Shown here piece by piece: positions 23,380-36,153 of a DNA stretch of 64,000 nucleotides. The notes beneath the pieces are model-generated. The model made no database searches. It was not told where the DNA came from and saw nothing but the letters and a program-made list of their open reading frames with translations. The stretch is from NCBI GenBank assembly GCA_009823395.1, contig CM020509.1, positions 12,761,001 to 12,825,000 on the forward strand. Reading direction: 5' to 3'. A program made the position numbers and the translations under genes. Source of the stretch: Thamnaconus septentrionalis (Eukaryota > Chordata > Actinopteri > Tetraodontiformes > Monacanthidae). Within the stretch, counting starts at the first letter, position 1. Each line of letters begins with the position of its first letter.

Positions 23380-25122
23380 ATCCTCACGAGAGAAAACGTT
23401 GAGGTTAAAAAAACAAAATGATTACAGGTTCATAAAATCACTAGAGTCCACTCACGACGGTCATAGCTTGAATAATTTGTCATTCTGTCATTTCTCATGT
23501 CCTGCTTTCTTGATCAAATTAATTTCCTTTTGTAATGCAACCAATCTGCTGTAGTTGTGATCCTTAAACTGTCCCAATGTCTAATCAAGACTCATTAAGC
23601 AAATAATGTGTCATAGAAATAAATGAATATGAAATATGTATGATTAGTATAAAAATTGTAACATTTGCATCAAAGTTCGATGCATTATAAAAAAGAAAGA
23701 CAATAAAGGACAGCAATGGAAAATGCAAGTTAAACATTAAACTCTGATGCAAGGCTAATGTAAATACATCAAGGACAAGTCAATCACTTATTCATTTGTT
23801 ATGTCTTATTCTAAAAAGGATAAAAAAATAAATAAATCAGCCATCATGTCATGAGAAAAATCACATCATGCCGCTTGAGAGATTTCTTCCTTATCACTTT
23901 CAACCATCATATAGAACCCAAATAAACCTCAGTCAAAATGTAGTAAACTCTGGACAATTAAAACGTGATGTCAAGAAGATGTTGAGCTCCACGCTACTTA
24001 TTTATGCTGCTTATAGAAATCAAACAAACATAAAACCTAACATGTGAATGCTGGTGTTTATCAAGGCACTGTGACATTTTTATTGAATATATTTAGGATG
24101 TTTAATAGTGACATGTCAATAGCTAATTTACTGTGACCCACTATGTTTTTTTTGTTTTTTTTCCAATTGAATCCTGCAAGTATCAACAAGTTAAAAAGAA
24201 AGAAAAAGAAACAAACAAAAACAGACAGTTATACTGTCCACAGTGGCCGCCAAAGGTTCTGGTTCTGGACTCGAACATGACTGACATCCTACAAAAAACT
24301 CAAATGTATACATAACCTTTTTAGCTGAATGTATGTTGATGGTTGATTTTGTTTGAAGTTGGACTTCCTATTGCTTTACTTCTATTTATTTGCTCTGACA
24401 CACTTTGCAACACCTACACTCACTGTCTGCAAAACCATGATAATCCCATGATGACAGCATTTACAGAGGCCAACTGAACAGCCACTACTTAACACACATA
24501 CGTTCATAATATGGTATTCTCATATGTCCGCAGGTACCAAACACAGCAATATTGTCACATGAAAGTGTATGTCGGCAATTAGTGCGGTAAACAAAGACTG
24601 AGACAGTGTATAAAGAACACTATACATATACAAATATAAAATAATTATCTGTATTCTGAAAATAAACAAATGGTGACAAGCACTGGTATTTGTCAGTGTA
24701 GACAAATACTACAACCTGTGCAAGTTGCTTGATTGTCTGGTTGTAAACTGTGGTAAATACTGTAGTGTTGTCTCTGAAGCAAAAAAGATTCAAGTTAATG
24801 TTAAATGAATCAGAAACAAATATTTGTGAGAAAAAAAATGAAACAATTCACTTCATGTTTTCTTGAAATTTTTAGTAAATAACTCACACATAATAACATA
24901 AATGGTAATTCTTGAATTCATGAAACATGATGGGTTTTTCCTGATTTGCAAGACAAATTTTCCTTCAAGGGTCAGAAAATATAAACTCAAACTGAAATGC
25001 TTCAACAATGACCGTCAAATTGTCTGTATTATAAACAATTCTGAAAACATAACCTTTCACTTTTTATGTAGGTTAATCAGCTCACTCACGACACATATTT
25101 CAGTCCTTAAACAAACTTGATA

Positions 25123-25425
25123 TCCATCCTTCCATCCATCCACCCAAGCTGACATATGGCGTACACCAAGGATCAGTTCCCAGTTCATCGCAGTGCAACG
25201 CAGACAAACTATTGACATCAGTAGGAGAATTCACACTGGGAGGTAATTGAAGATGAATATTTCTGACATGTGCATGTATTTAAATTGTAGGAAGAAACCA
25301 TTGCACCACGACTGAACCCGTAAAAACAGGGAGGACATGTAAACAGACAAGTGACTGGCCTGGGGATCGAACCCGTGACCTGCTTCCTGTAAAGCGACAG
25401 TGCTCACCACTGCATCACCAAGCCA
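25123..25425 (-). mobile_element. Decayed tRNA-derived SINE, unit 1 copy
   Basis: On the minus strand a B box (GGGTTCGATCC, 25364-25374) and a degraded A box lie at the right end, with a tail of TGGATGGA repeats at the left. It occupies the same place as the copies at 30112-30397 and 35396-35755, so the insertion predates the tandem duplications. A stretch of about 60 bp near the tail is missing compared with the third copy. Confidence 0.75.
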
Positions 25426-25815
25426 ACAACTCCAGTTGTTATGACAAAATGCCAAACTGCTTTCAAAATTAGTGTTCCAAAGACAGAAATCACATTAAAT
25501 TGTCATTTAAAAGTTCATGTTGTAAAGTAGAAAAGTAGCTGAATAATGAACAACTTGCAAGAATTGCTCATTTGCAAAAGGGGAAGAGAGCAAGGTAACT
25601 GAAGATTACAAGTATACATGGAGAAAAGTATTTCAACGATAATGAAGTGATTGAGGAATCATAACATTGAGCTATAAGGTTATTGAGTAAAAAATGTATT
25701 TTTGTAATGCAAACATTTCTTGTGCCTGCATTAAAAAAAATAGAATGTGTAAAAGCAAGACGGACATTATATGACACTGCAACCAGCCACCCAAAATAAA
25801 AGACTGCATTCATAC

Positions 25816-28206
25816 CTCCGATATGTCTTCCAAATCTCCAAAGACATCAGCAAAGTCTGAAGGACTTTTCCTCAGAGTCTGGTCAGCAGGCAGCGTGTTG
25901 TCATTGTAAGACGTCACAAACTTAAAGTCACTGGTGCGAGATCCTGTTGTCAGGTATGTGTCATAGTTGTAAGCACTGCGTAAAGTTCCTGTGCCATCAA
26001 CGTCTGCGTAATTAGGAGGGAGATATGCACCAGGGATGGCCACTGCTCCATCAAACAACATTCTGGGTTTTCTCCTGCGACAGAACCTCACACCCAGGAT
26101 GATGATGATGAAGGTCAGAAAGAAAGTGGACACTGACACCAGAGCGATGATCAGATAAGAGGTGAGTTTGGAATTCTTCTCATCAGAGGAAATGTCTTTG
26201 AGCTCTGGCACCTCAGCCAAGTTGTCAGAAATGATCAAGTTCATGGAACAGGTGGCAGAGAGAGGAGGCTGTCCGTTATCTTTCACTGCCACAACCAGGT
26301 TCTGTTTCATGCTGTCACTCTCAGAAATGTCTCGCTGCGTCCTGATCTCTCCACTGTGGACACCGATAGTGAAAAGTCCCGCATCGGTGGATTGGACTAT
26401 ATGATAGGACAGCCAGGCGTTCTGTCCAGAGTCCGCGTCCACCGCGATCACTTTGGACACCAGAGAGCCTCCGTGCGCAGCTTTGGGCACCAGCTCGGTC
26501 ATGAAGGAGTTGCCCTCAGGGGCGGGGTACAGGATCTGAGGAGAGTTGTCATTCACATCTGACACGAACACACTGACGCTCACGTTGCTGCTCAGCGGAG
26601 GAGAACCGTTGTCTCTGGCCATCACGTGCACCTTCAAACTCCTCAGCTGCTCATAATCAAAGGACCTGACGGCGTGGATCACACCCGTGTCTCCGTTCAC
26701 GGATACATAGGAGGACACCGGGGCACCGTTCACCTCACCAGGCAACAGAGAATAAATCACGGTCCCGTTCTGTCTCCAGTCGGGGTCTCGAGCAGTCACG
26801 GAACACAAAGTGGAGCCAGGTTTGTTATTTTCACTCACATATGCGCTGTACGACTGTTCCTCATACACAGGTGGGTTGTCGTTGACGTCAGCGACAGATA
26901 AGTGAACAGTTTTAGAGGAGGACAGAGGTGGAGAGCCCTCGTCAGTGGCAGTGATAGTAATGTTGTAATCAGATACCAGTTCACGGTCCAGTTGTCCTGT
27001 GGTCACCAGAGAATAATAGTTCTTGATGGAGGGAACCAACTTGAAGGGAGCATTTTGCTGAATTGAACAGTGGACCCTTTGATTGTTTTCTGAGTCTGCA
27101 TCCTGCACATTAATGATGCCCACCTCTGAACCAGGTGATGTGTCTTCTGGTAGAGGATTGTTCAGTGATTTCAAATAAATCACAGGGGCGTTGTCATTCA
27201 CATCTGTGACAGAAATTATTACTTTGGCATAAGAGGACAGGCCTAGTCCATCTTTAGCTTTTACACGGATTTCAAATGACGACATAGTCTCATAATCAAT
27301 CTGGCCAATAACTTTTACTGTACCTGTTCTGCGATTAATACTAAATAATTTCTTAACATCTTCAATTACATGCACAAAGTCATACGTCACATCTCCATTG
27401 ACTCCCTCATCAGCATCAGTGGCGCTCACAGTGACAACCACAGTGTCTAAAGGAGAGTTCTCAGGCAGACTGGCTTTATAAACAGCTTGACTGAACACTG
27501 GGGCGTTATCATTAGCATCCAGCACTGTGACGTGAATGACGACTGTACCTGATCTCTGAGGAGAGCCTCCATCTACAGCTGTGAGGATCAAATTGATCTC
27601 ACGCTGATTTTCACGATCGAGCTCTTTATCCAGAACCAGCTCGATTGTGTTTCCGTTTGCAGCCAAAATGAAATTCTCGTTCTTTTTCAGGCTGTAATGC
27701 TGAACGGAATTCTGGCCTACGTCCGCATCGTGAGCCTCCTCTATCACAAAGCGAGCGCCTTTATCTGCCGACTCTCGAATCTCTATGTCGATAGATTCTT
27801 CGTTAAATTGTGGGGAGTTATCATTAATATCCTGAATATGGAGAGAAACACGGTGGAGCTCCAGAGGGTTCTCCAGCACAAGCTCCTGTTTCAGGATGCA
27901 TGAAGCCCTGTCACCACAAAGCCCCTCTCGGTCAATCCTGTCCGCAACGATCAGCTCTCCGCTGTTCACGTTGATGTCACAGTACCGTTTTTTCGTCCCG
28001 TCGGTGTCGATGCGGGCTCTCCTGCGTGACAAAGCGCCAGTGTCCAGACCGAGGTCTTTGGCTATATTCCCAATAACCGATCCTCGTTTCATCTCTTCCA
28101 GTATAGAATAGCTCATATCGCCATATGCGACACGCATCAAACCCAGGAGGAAATAAATGATCCACAGCTGAAAATGGATATTACCCGAAGACTTCATCAT
28201 CCCCAT
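25816..28206 (-). CDS. Clustered protocadherin variable exon, A-type (797 aa before splice)
   Basis: The start is the ATG at 28206 (MGMMKSSGN), homologous to the neighbours; a longer frame to 28281 opens with TTG and is rejected. Domain positions equal those of the 23222-20832 exon. The donor is GAG|GTATGA with an immediate intron stop. The tail ends GDLEDISE. In EC3-EC4 it carries [16 protein letters not shown] and DADSENNQ, the version found in the 18366-15982 exon and not in its tandem sisters, although its flanking DNA is closest to the 23222 unit. That mosaic pattern points to gene conversion after duplication. MSYSILEEM again lacks the usual proline before EEM. It contains VHCSIQQN in EC4 where most have VRCSIQQN. 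Confidence 0.95.
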
Positions 28207-28345
28207 TTTCGCATGAGTTTTAAGCATCACGCAACACGAAATGCCGAAAAACCACAATGCCAACGGCGAGTCCACAATCAACCCTCGTATGATGCTTGTG
28301 AAGGCGGATCCGAAACGACAGGAATTAAAACATTGAAAAGCAAGT

Positions 28346-28364
28346 CTATAGCGCCACCGTGAGG
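28346..28364 (-). promoter_or_regulatory. CSE promoter element
   Basis: The sense strand reads CCTCACGGTGGCGCTATAG, 140 bp upstream of the ATG at 28206. The same 16-bp palindrome as in unit 1 overlaps it (28358-28373). The spacing supports the chosen start codon. Confidence 0.85.
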
Positions 28365-29123
28365 ATCCTCACGAGAGAAAACGTTGAGGTTAAAAAACAA
28401 AATGATTACAGGTTTATAAAATCACTAGAGTCCACTCACGATGGTCATAGCTTGAATAATTTGTCATGCTGTCATTTCTCATGTCCTGCTGTCTTGATCA
28501 AATTCATTTCCTTTTGTAATGCAACAAAGCTGCTGTCGTTGTGATCCTTAAACTGTCCCACTGTCTAATTCAGACTCATTAAGCATAAAATGTGTCATAG
28601 AAATAAATGAATATGAAATGTGAATGATTAATATAAAATTTGTAAGATTTGCATCAAAGTTAAATGCATTATTAAAAAAATAAAATAAAATAAAGGACAG
28701 CATTGCAAAATGCAAGTTAAACATTAAACTCTGATGCAAGGCTAATGTAAATAAATCAAGGACAAGTCAATCACTTATTCATTTGTTTTGTCTTATTCTG
28801 AAAAGGATAAAAATAAAATATATCGCCCATATTGTAATGAGAAAAATCACATCATGCCACTTGAGAGATTTCTTCCATATCACTTTTAACCATCATGTAT
28901 AACACAAATAAACCTCAGTCAAAATGTAGTAAACTCTGGACAATTAAAACGTGATGTCAAGAAGATGTTGAGCTTCACGCTACTTATTTATGCTGCTTAT
29001 AGAAATCAAACAAACATAAAACCTAACATGGTGTTTATCAAGGCACTGTGACATTTTTAGTGAAGATATTTAGGATGTTTAATAGTAACATGTCAATAGC
29101 TAATTTACTGTGACCCACTATGT

Positions 29124-29128
29124 TATTT

Positions 29129-29166
<38 letters not shown>
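29124..29166. repeat. (ATTG)n microsatellite
   Basis: A short ATTT run is followed by about eight ATTG units. The matching place in unit 1 is a T-rich tract, so the repeat expanded after duplication. Confidence 0.9.
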
Positions 29167-29167
<1 letters not shown>

Positions 29168-30111
29168 CAAATTAATTCCAGCAAGTATCAACAAGTTAAA
29201 AAAGAAACAAAAACAGACAGTTATACTGTCCACAGTGGCCTCCAATGGTTCTGGTTCTGGACTCTAACATGACTGACATCCTACAAAAAAACTCAAATGT
29301 ACTGATAACCTTTTTTGCTGAATGTATGTTGATGGTTGATTTTGTTTGAAGTTGAACTTCTTATTGCTTTACTTCTACTTATTTGCTCTGACACACTTTG
29401 CAACACCTACACTCACTGTCTACAGTACCATGATAATCCCATGATGACAGCATTTACAGAGGCCAACTGAACAGCCACTATTTAACGTACATACGTTCAT
29501 AGTATGGTATTCTCATACATCCGCAGGTACCAAACACAGCAATATAGTCTACAGATGAAAGTGTTCGTCTGCAATTAGTGCGGTAAACAAAGACTGAGAC
29601 AGTGTTTAAAGAACACTATACATATACAAGTATAAAATAATTATCTGTATTCTGAAAATAAACAAATGGTGACAAGCACTGGTATTTGTCAATGTAGACA
29701 AAAACTATAACCTGTGTAAGTTGTTTGATTGTCTGGTTGTATACTGAGGTAAATAGTGTTGTCTCTGAAGCAAAAAGATTAAAGTTAATGTTAAATGAAT
29801 CAGAAACAAATATTTTGGAAAATAAAATACAAAACAATTCACTTCATGTTTTCTGGAAATGTTTAGTAAATAACTCACACATAATAACAGATATGGTAAC
29901 ACTTAAATTCATGAAACATGATGTTTTTCCCGATTTGCAAGAGAAACTTTGCTTAAATGGTCTAAAAATATAAACTCAAACTGAAATGCTTCCACAATGA
30001 CCGTCAAAGTGTCTGTATTATAAACAATTCTGAAAACATAACCTCTCACTTTTTATATAGGTTAATCAGCTCACTCATGACACATATTTCAGTCCTTAAA
30101 CAAACTTGATA

Positions 30112-30397
30112 CCCTTCCATCCATCCATCCAGCCAAGCTGACATATGGCGTACACCAAGGATCAGTTCCCAGTTCATCGTATGGCGACGCAGACAAACTA
30201 TTCACATCTGTAGCAGCAATCACACTGGGAGGTAATTGAAGATGCCAATTGCTGACATGTGCATGTATTTAAATTGTAGGAAGAAACCACTGCACCGCGA
30301 CTGAACCCGTAAAAACAGACAAGTGACTGGCCTGGGGATCGAACCCGTGACCTGCTTCCTATAAAGCGACAGTGCTCACCACTGCATCAACACGCCA
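30112..30397 (-). mobile_element. Decayed tRNA-derived SINE, unit 2 copy
   Basis: It is at the same site as the unit 1 copy and shares its missing segment of about 60 bp near the tail. It has an additional deletion of about 17 bp near 30310, between short ACAG repeats. The B box is still recognisable. Confidence 0.75.
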
Positions 30398-30792
30398 ACA
30401 ACTCCAGTTGTTATGACAAAATGCCAAACTGCTTTCAAAACTAGTGTTCCATAGAAAAAAAACACATTAAATTGTCATTTAAAAGTTCATGTTGTAAAGT
30501 AGAAAAGTAGCTGAATAATGAACAACTTGTAAGAATTGCTCATTTGCAAAAGTGGAAGAGAGCAAGATAACTTAAGATTACAAGTATACATGTGGAGAAA
30601 AGTATTTCAACGATAATGAAGTGATTGAGGAATCATAACATTGAGCTAAGAAGGTTATTGAGTAAATTTCTTTTTGTTTCGCAAACATTTCTTGTGCCTG
30701 CATTAAAAATAAAAAAATAGAATGTGTAAAAGCAAGACGGACATTATATGACACTGCAACCAGCCACCCAAAATAAAAGACTGCATTCATAC

Positions 30793-33183
30793 CTCTGAGT
30801 TGTCTTCCAAATCTCCAAAGACATCAGCAAAGTCTGAAGGACTTTTCCTCAGAGTCTGGTCAGCAGGCAGCGTGTTGTCATTGTAAGACGTCACAAACTT
30901 AAAGTCACTGGTGCGAGATCCTGTTGTCAGGTATGTGTCATAGTTGTAAGCACTGCGTAAAGTTCCTGTGCCATCAACGTCTGCGTAATTAGGAGGGAGA
31001 TATGCACCAGGGATGGCCACTGCTCCATCAAACAACATTCTGGGTTTTCTCCTGCGACAGAACCTCACACCCAGGATGATGATGATGAAGGTCAGAAAGA
31101 AAGTGGACACTGACACCAGAGCGATGATCAGATAAGAGGTGAGTTTGGAATTCTTCTCATCAGAGGAAATGTCTTTGAGCTCTGGCACCTCAGCCAAGTT
31201 GTCAGAAATGATCAAGTTCATGGAACAGGTGGCAGAGAGAGGAGTCTGTCCGTTATCCTTCACTGCCACAATCAGGTTCTGTTTCATGCTGTCACTTTCA
31301 GAAATGTCTCGCTGCGTCCTGATCTCTCCACTGTGGACACCGATAGTGAAAAGTCCCGCATCGGTGGATTGGACTATGTGATAGGACAGCCAGGCGTTCT
31401 GTCCAGAGTCTGCGTCCACCGCGATCACTTTGGACACCAGAGAGCCTCCGTGCGCAGCTTTGGGCACCAGCTCGGTCATGAAGGAGTTGCCCTCAGGAGC
31501 GGGGTACAGGATCTGAGGAGAGTTGTCATTCACATCTGACACAAACACACTGACGCTCACGTTGCTGCTCAGCGGAGGAGAACCGTTGTCTCTGGCCATC
31601 ACGTGCACCTTCAAACTCCTCAGCTGTTCATAATCAAAGGACCTGACGGCGTGGATCACACCCGTGTCTCCGTTCACGGATACATAGGAGGACACCGGGG
31701 CACCGTTCACCTCACCAGGCAACAGAGAATAAATTACGGTCCCATTCTGTCTCCAGTCGGGGTCTCGAGCCATCACGGAACATAAAGTGGAGCCAGGTTT
31801 GTTATTTTCACTCACATATGCGCTGTACAACTGTTCCTCAAACATAGGTGGGTTGTCGTTGACGTCAGCGACAGATAAGTGAACAGTTTTAGAGGAGGAC
31901 AGAGGTGGAGAGCCCTCGTCAATGGCAGTGATAGTAATGTTGTAATCAGACACCAGTTCACGGTCCAGTTGTCCTGTGGTCACCAGAGAATAATAGTTCT
32001 TGATGGAGGGAACCAACTTGAAGGGGACATTTTGCTGAATTGAACAACGGACCTGTCTGTTATTCTCAGAGTCTCTATCTTGCACATTAATGATGCCCAC
32101 CTCTGAACCAGGTGATGTGTCTTCTGGTAGAGGATTGTTCAGTGATTTCAAATTGATCACAGGGGCGTTGTCATTCACATCTGTGACAGAAATTATTACG
32201 TTGGCATAAGAGGACAGGCCTAGTCCATCTTTTGCTTTCACACGGATCTCAAATGACGTCATAGTCTCATAATCAATCTGGCCAATGACTTTTATTTCAC
32301 CTAATGTGCGATCAATACTAAATATTCTCTTCATGTCTTCAGTTACATGTACGAAGTCATACGTCACATCTCCATTGACTCCCTCATCAGCATCAGTGGC
32401 GCTCACAGTGACAACCACAGTGTCTAAAGGAGAGTTCTCAGGCAGACTGGCTTTATAAACGGCTTGACTGAAGACTGGGGCGTTATCATTAGCATCCAGC
32501 ACTTTGACTCGAATGACGACTGTACCTGATCTCTGAGGAGAGCCTCCATCTACAGCTGTGAGGATCAAATTGATCTCACGCTGATTTTCACGATCGAGCT
32601 CTTTATCCAGAACCAGCTCGATTGTGTTTCCGTTTGCAGCCAAAATGAAATTCTCGTTCTTTTTCAGGCTGTAATGCTGAACGGAATTCTGGCCTATGTC
32701 GGCATCGCGAGCCTCCTCTATCACAAAGCGAGCTCCTTTCACTGCCGACTCTCGAATCTCTATGTCGATAGATTCTTCGTTAAATTGTGGGGAGTTATCA
32801 TTAATATCCTGAATATGGAGAGAAACACGGTGGAGCTCCAGAGGGTTCTCCAGCACAAGCTCCTGTTTCAGGATGCATGAAGCTCTGTCACCACAAAGTC
32901 CCTCTCGGTCAATCCTGTCCGCAACGATCAGCTCTCCGCTGTTCACGTTGATGTCACAGTAGCGTTCATCAGTCCCGTCGGTGTCGATGCGGGCTCTCCT
33001 GCGTGACAAAGCGGCCAAGTCCAGACCGAGATCCGTGGCTATATTCCCAATAACCGATCCTCGTTTCATCTCCTCCGGTAAAGAATAGCTCATATCTCCA
33101 AATGCGACACACATCAAACCCAGGAGGAAAAAAAATATCCACAACTGAAAATGGATATTACCTGAAGACTTCATTATCCCCAT
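30793..33183 (-). CDS. Clustered protocadherin variable exon, A-type (797 aa before splice)
   Basis: The ATG at 33183 (MGIMKSSGN) opens a signal peptide ending VAFG before [10 protein letters not shown]. Domain limits match the other 797-residue exons. It keeps PEEM, unlike its two tandem sisters. Single changes from the family consensus include NVIISV in EC3, [10 protein letters not shown] and SVMARD in EC5, and GQTPLSA in EC6. RDLGEI-type EC3 and INLKSL EC4 patches agree with the 23222-20832 exon. The donor is GAG|GTATGA with an immediate intron stop; the tail ends GDLEDNSE, identical to the 23222 exon. It should encode an adhesion specificity very close to its neighbours. Confidence 0.95.
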
Positions 33184-33323
33184 TTTCGCAAGTCTTTACG
33201 GATCACACAACAAAAATGCCGAAAAACCACAATGCCAGCGGCGAGTCCACAATCAACCCTCGTATGACACTCGTGAAGGCGGATCCGAAACAACGACAGG
33301 AATTAAAACATCGAAAAGCAAGT

Positions 33324-33342
33324 CTATAGCGCCACCGTGAGG
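33324..33342 (-). promoter_or_regulatory. CSE promoter element
   Basis: The sense strand reads CCTCACGGTGGCGCTATAG, 141 bp upstream of the ATG at 33183. The overlapping palindrome of units 1 and 2 is broken here by substitutions (GGATACGCAC on the plus strand). Confidence 0.85.
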
Positions 33343-33966
33343 ATACGCACGAGAGAAAACGTTGAGGTTAAACAACAGAATGTTAACAGGCTTCTAGAAT
33401 CACTTCAGTCCACTCACGACGTACATATACCTTGAATAATTTGTTAACATGGATGTCCTGGTTTCTTGATCAAATTCAAGACTTCCTGGAATGCAGCCAA
33501 GTTGCTGTGTCTATTGTAATCTGCAAAAACTTGCCCACTGTCTAATTCAGCAATAAAAAAGAAAGAATGTCGCATAGGAACAGATAAGAAAGATGTATGG
33601 TGACTTCAATAACCATTGATTTAAAAAATCCATTAAAGTCACCACCATTATAAAAAAAAAGAAAAAAAAGAAAGGACAACATTTTAAAATGCAAGTTAAA
33701 CATTAAGCCCCTTATGCCAGACTGAGGCACAAAAACCACAAACAAGTCAGTCTCTCAATAACTGAATATGCCTTACACTGAACAAAATAAAAAAAAATAT
33801 CTCAACCTACTTAAATGAGACTAAAAGCACATTAAGCTGCTTCAGAGATTTGGTTTTTGCATTTAGCATTTTCAAAATGCTATATATCCCAAATAAATCT
33901 GAGGGAAAGTGTAGCAGACTTGGGAAGGCTTGAACATCCAGTGTCAAAAAGATGTTAAACTCATCC

Positions 33967-34022
33967 GTTCATTCATTTTCCATACCCACTTCTTCCTGAG
34001 CTCAGGGTCACAGAGGTCTGCT
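33967..34022 (-). mobile_element. 5'-truncated SINE tail fragment
   Basis: About 55 bp matches the last part of the SINE at 19765-20123 in reverse orientation (GACCCTGAGCTCAGGAAGAAG followed by GGTATGGAAAATGAATGAA, read on the minus strand). Units 1 and 2 lack it at the matching site, so it inserted in unit 3 only or was lost from the others. Confidence 0.65.
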
Positions 34023-34218
34023 ACTTTTTAATGTTGCTTGTAGAAATGCAACCAACATATAAACCCTGCCATATGAATGCGTGGTGTTATAAATACACGG
34101 TGACATTTTGATTGAATATAACTATGATGTTTAATAGTGACATGTCAATGGTCATCTTTCTGTGACCCACAAGAAGTTTTTTTTTTTTTCAATTGATTCC
34201 TGTAAGCATCAACAAATA

Positions 34219-34241
34219 CGAAAAAAAAAAAAAAAAAAAAA
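34219..34241. repeat. Poly-A tract
   Basis: A run of about 21 A bases. Confidence 0.9.
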
Positions 34242-35395
34242 CAGAAACAAAGGCAGTTACACTTTAAGCAGTGGCCTCCAAGGCTTCTTTTATGTTTTTG
34301 AAGTCTAACAATACTGATATCTTAAAAAAAATACTAAAATGTATACATAATCTTATTTTGCTGAACGTATGTCGATAGTTAATTTTGTCTAAAGTTGGAC
34401 CTCCTATTCATTTACTTCCTTTGATTTGCTCTGAAGCACTTTGTAATGCCTGCACTCAGTGTCTATGATACCATGATCATCCCCTGATGACAGCATTTAC
34501 ACGAGCCAACACACCAGCCACTATTCAACACACATATGTTCATAGTATATGGTTTTCTCATACACAGATGGGAACCAAACATAGCAATATAGTCTAAACA
34601 TGAAAGTGCAGATCTGCAGTTACTATGGTAAACAAAGACATATGAGGCAATGTTTTAAGAACACCATACATATAAGATAATTCAAAGAAACTCTCTGAAA
34701 ATAAACAAATGGCGTCAAGCGCTTGTATTTAGTAGACACTCTTATGCACAAGAAACATTTCAAAGTCCAAAGCAACAGATGCACCACTCACAATAGGAAC
34801 AAAACCAACTGACAAATAACCAAAGCCTTGAACAACATCAGTAAACCCAAAAACAACTGGTCTCTGTCCCGAGATTAGAAAGATTAAAAAAAAAAACAAC
34901 AAAAAAAAAACTGATGCAATAATAATCAAACTTAAAATGAACTGTTTGGATGATCCAGGAGTACCTGTTATGTAAACTGTCACTTAACCCATGTTGCTTA
35001 ACTGTCTAGTTGTAAAAGTAGGCAAATGAACAGAGGCGAAGAGTTTAGAATTGGGCTTAAATTAATCATAACAAATATGAAGGGAAACAACAATAAGAGT
35101 CACTTGTTCTTTTGGGAAAATGTATAGTGAATAACTCACACAGAAAAACAGGTGTGGAAAGACCTGGATTAAAAAAAAACCTGATTTGGAGTTTACTTTT
35201 TCAGATTGGCCAGGCAGACTTTCCTTAAATAGTCCAAAGATATAGAATCACATTGAAAGCCTTCAACAATGACCATCTAAATGCGTGTGTGTAGTAGATA
35301 GCTCTGCAATGCAACATTTTAATTTTGGTTTAGGTTAAGAAAAGGCATATCAATTCACTTATGATACAAATGTCAGTCCTTAAACTAACTGGACA

Positions 35396-35755
35396 TCTAT
35401 TCATCCCTCCATACACTCATTCATATTCTATCATCACTTCTCCAGAACTCAGAATGGCAGGTGCTGCAACCTGACCAGGCTGACGAATGCAGTACACCAG
35501 GGGTCGGTTCCCAGTTCATTGTAGGGCGACACTGACAAACTATTCACATCTGTAGCAGCACTCACACTGGTAGGTAATTGAAGATGCCGATTTGTGTTCT
35601 ATGCATGCATTTGAATTGTAGGAGGAAACCATTGCACTACAACAGAACCCATAAAAACAGGGAGGATATGTAAACAGACAAGTGACAGACATTGGGATCA
35701 AACTCGTGACCTGCTTGCTGTGAAGCAGCAGTGTTCACCACTGCAGCACCATGCC
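35396..35755 (-). mobile_element. Decayed tRNA-derived SINE, unit 3 copy
   Basis: It sits in the same place and orientation as the unit 1 and 2 copies but keeps the region of about 60 bp near the tail that both of those lack (around 35420-35480). The B box is degraded. Confidence 0.72.
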
Positions 35756-36153
35756 AACAACTCCAATTGTCAAGATGATAAAATGCCAAATTGCATTCAT
35801 ATATTTGTTTTCAAAGTTAAAAATGAGAAAAAAAAGATCATTCAAAGGTTTATGTTGTAAAGTAAAGTAAAAGTAGCTGAATCATGATCAACGTGTAACA
35901 ATTGCTCATTTGCAAAAGAGCAAGATAACCTTAAGATTACGTGTCTACAGAAGAAATATGTTGAGTATAATAAAGTGATTGAGGAATCATAACATTGAGC
36001 TTAGAATGTTTTTTTTTTAAAAAAAAGTTGTTGTTTTGTTTAGTAAACATCTATTGTGTTTGCATTTAAACAAACATTGAGAATGGGTAAAAGAATGGGT
36101 GACATTATATGACAATGCAGTTAGCAAACCGAAAATTGAAGACTCATTCATAC

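Larger units (their letters stand above)
23223..25815. other. Inter-exon DNA of tandem unit 1
   Basis: It holds a CSE (23361-23379), a palindrome overlapping it (23373-23388) and a SINE (25123-25425). The rest aligns with 28207-30792 and contains no supported gene. Confidence 0.75.
28207..30792. other. Inter-exon DNA of tandem unit 2
   Basis: It holds a CSE (28346-28364), an ATTG repeat (29124-29166) and a SINE (30112-30397). It aligns along most of its length with 23223-25815. No gene is seen. Confidence 0.75.
20832..36153. repeat. Three tandem ~5-kb units, each one A-type exon plus upstream DNA
   Basis: The units are 20832-25815, 25816-30792 and 30793-36153. Each carries an exon starting MG(M/I)MKSSGN, a CSE about 140 bp upstream, and the same ordered intergenic DNA including a minus-oriented SINE. 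The first two are very close to each other. The third is more diverged and carries an extra SINE-tail insertion. The alignment was done by eye, so percentage identities are not given. Confidence 0.85.
33184..36153. other. Inter-exon DNA of tandem unit 3
   Basis: It holds a CSE (33324-33342), a SINE 3'-tail fragment (33967-34022), a poly-A tract (34219-34241) and a SINE (35396-35755). It aligns with units 1 and 2 but is more diverged. No gene is seen. Confidence 0.75.
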
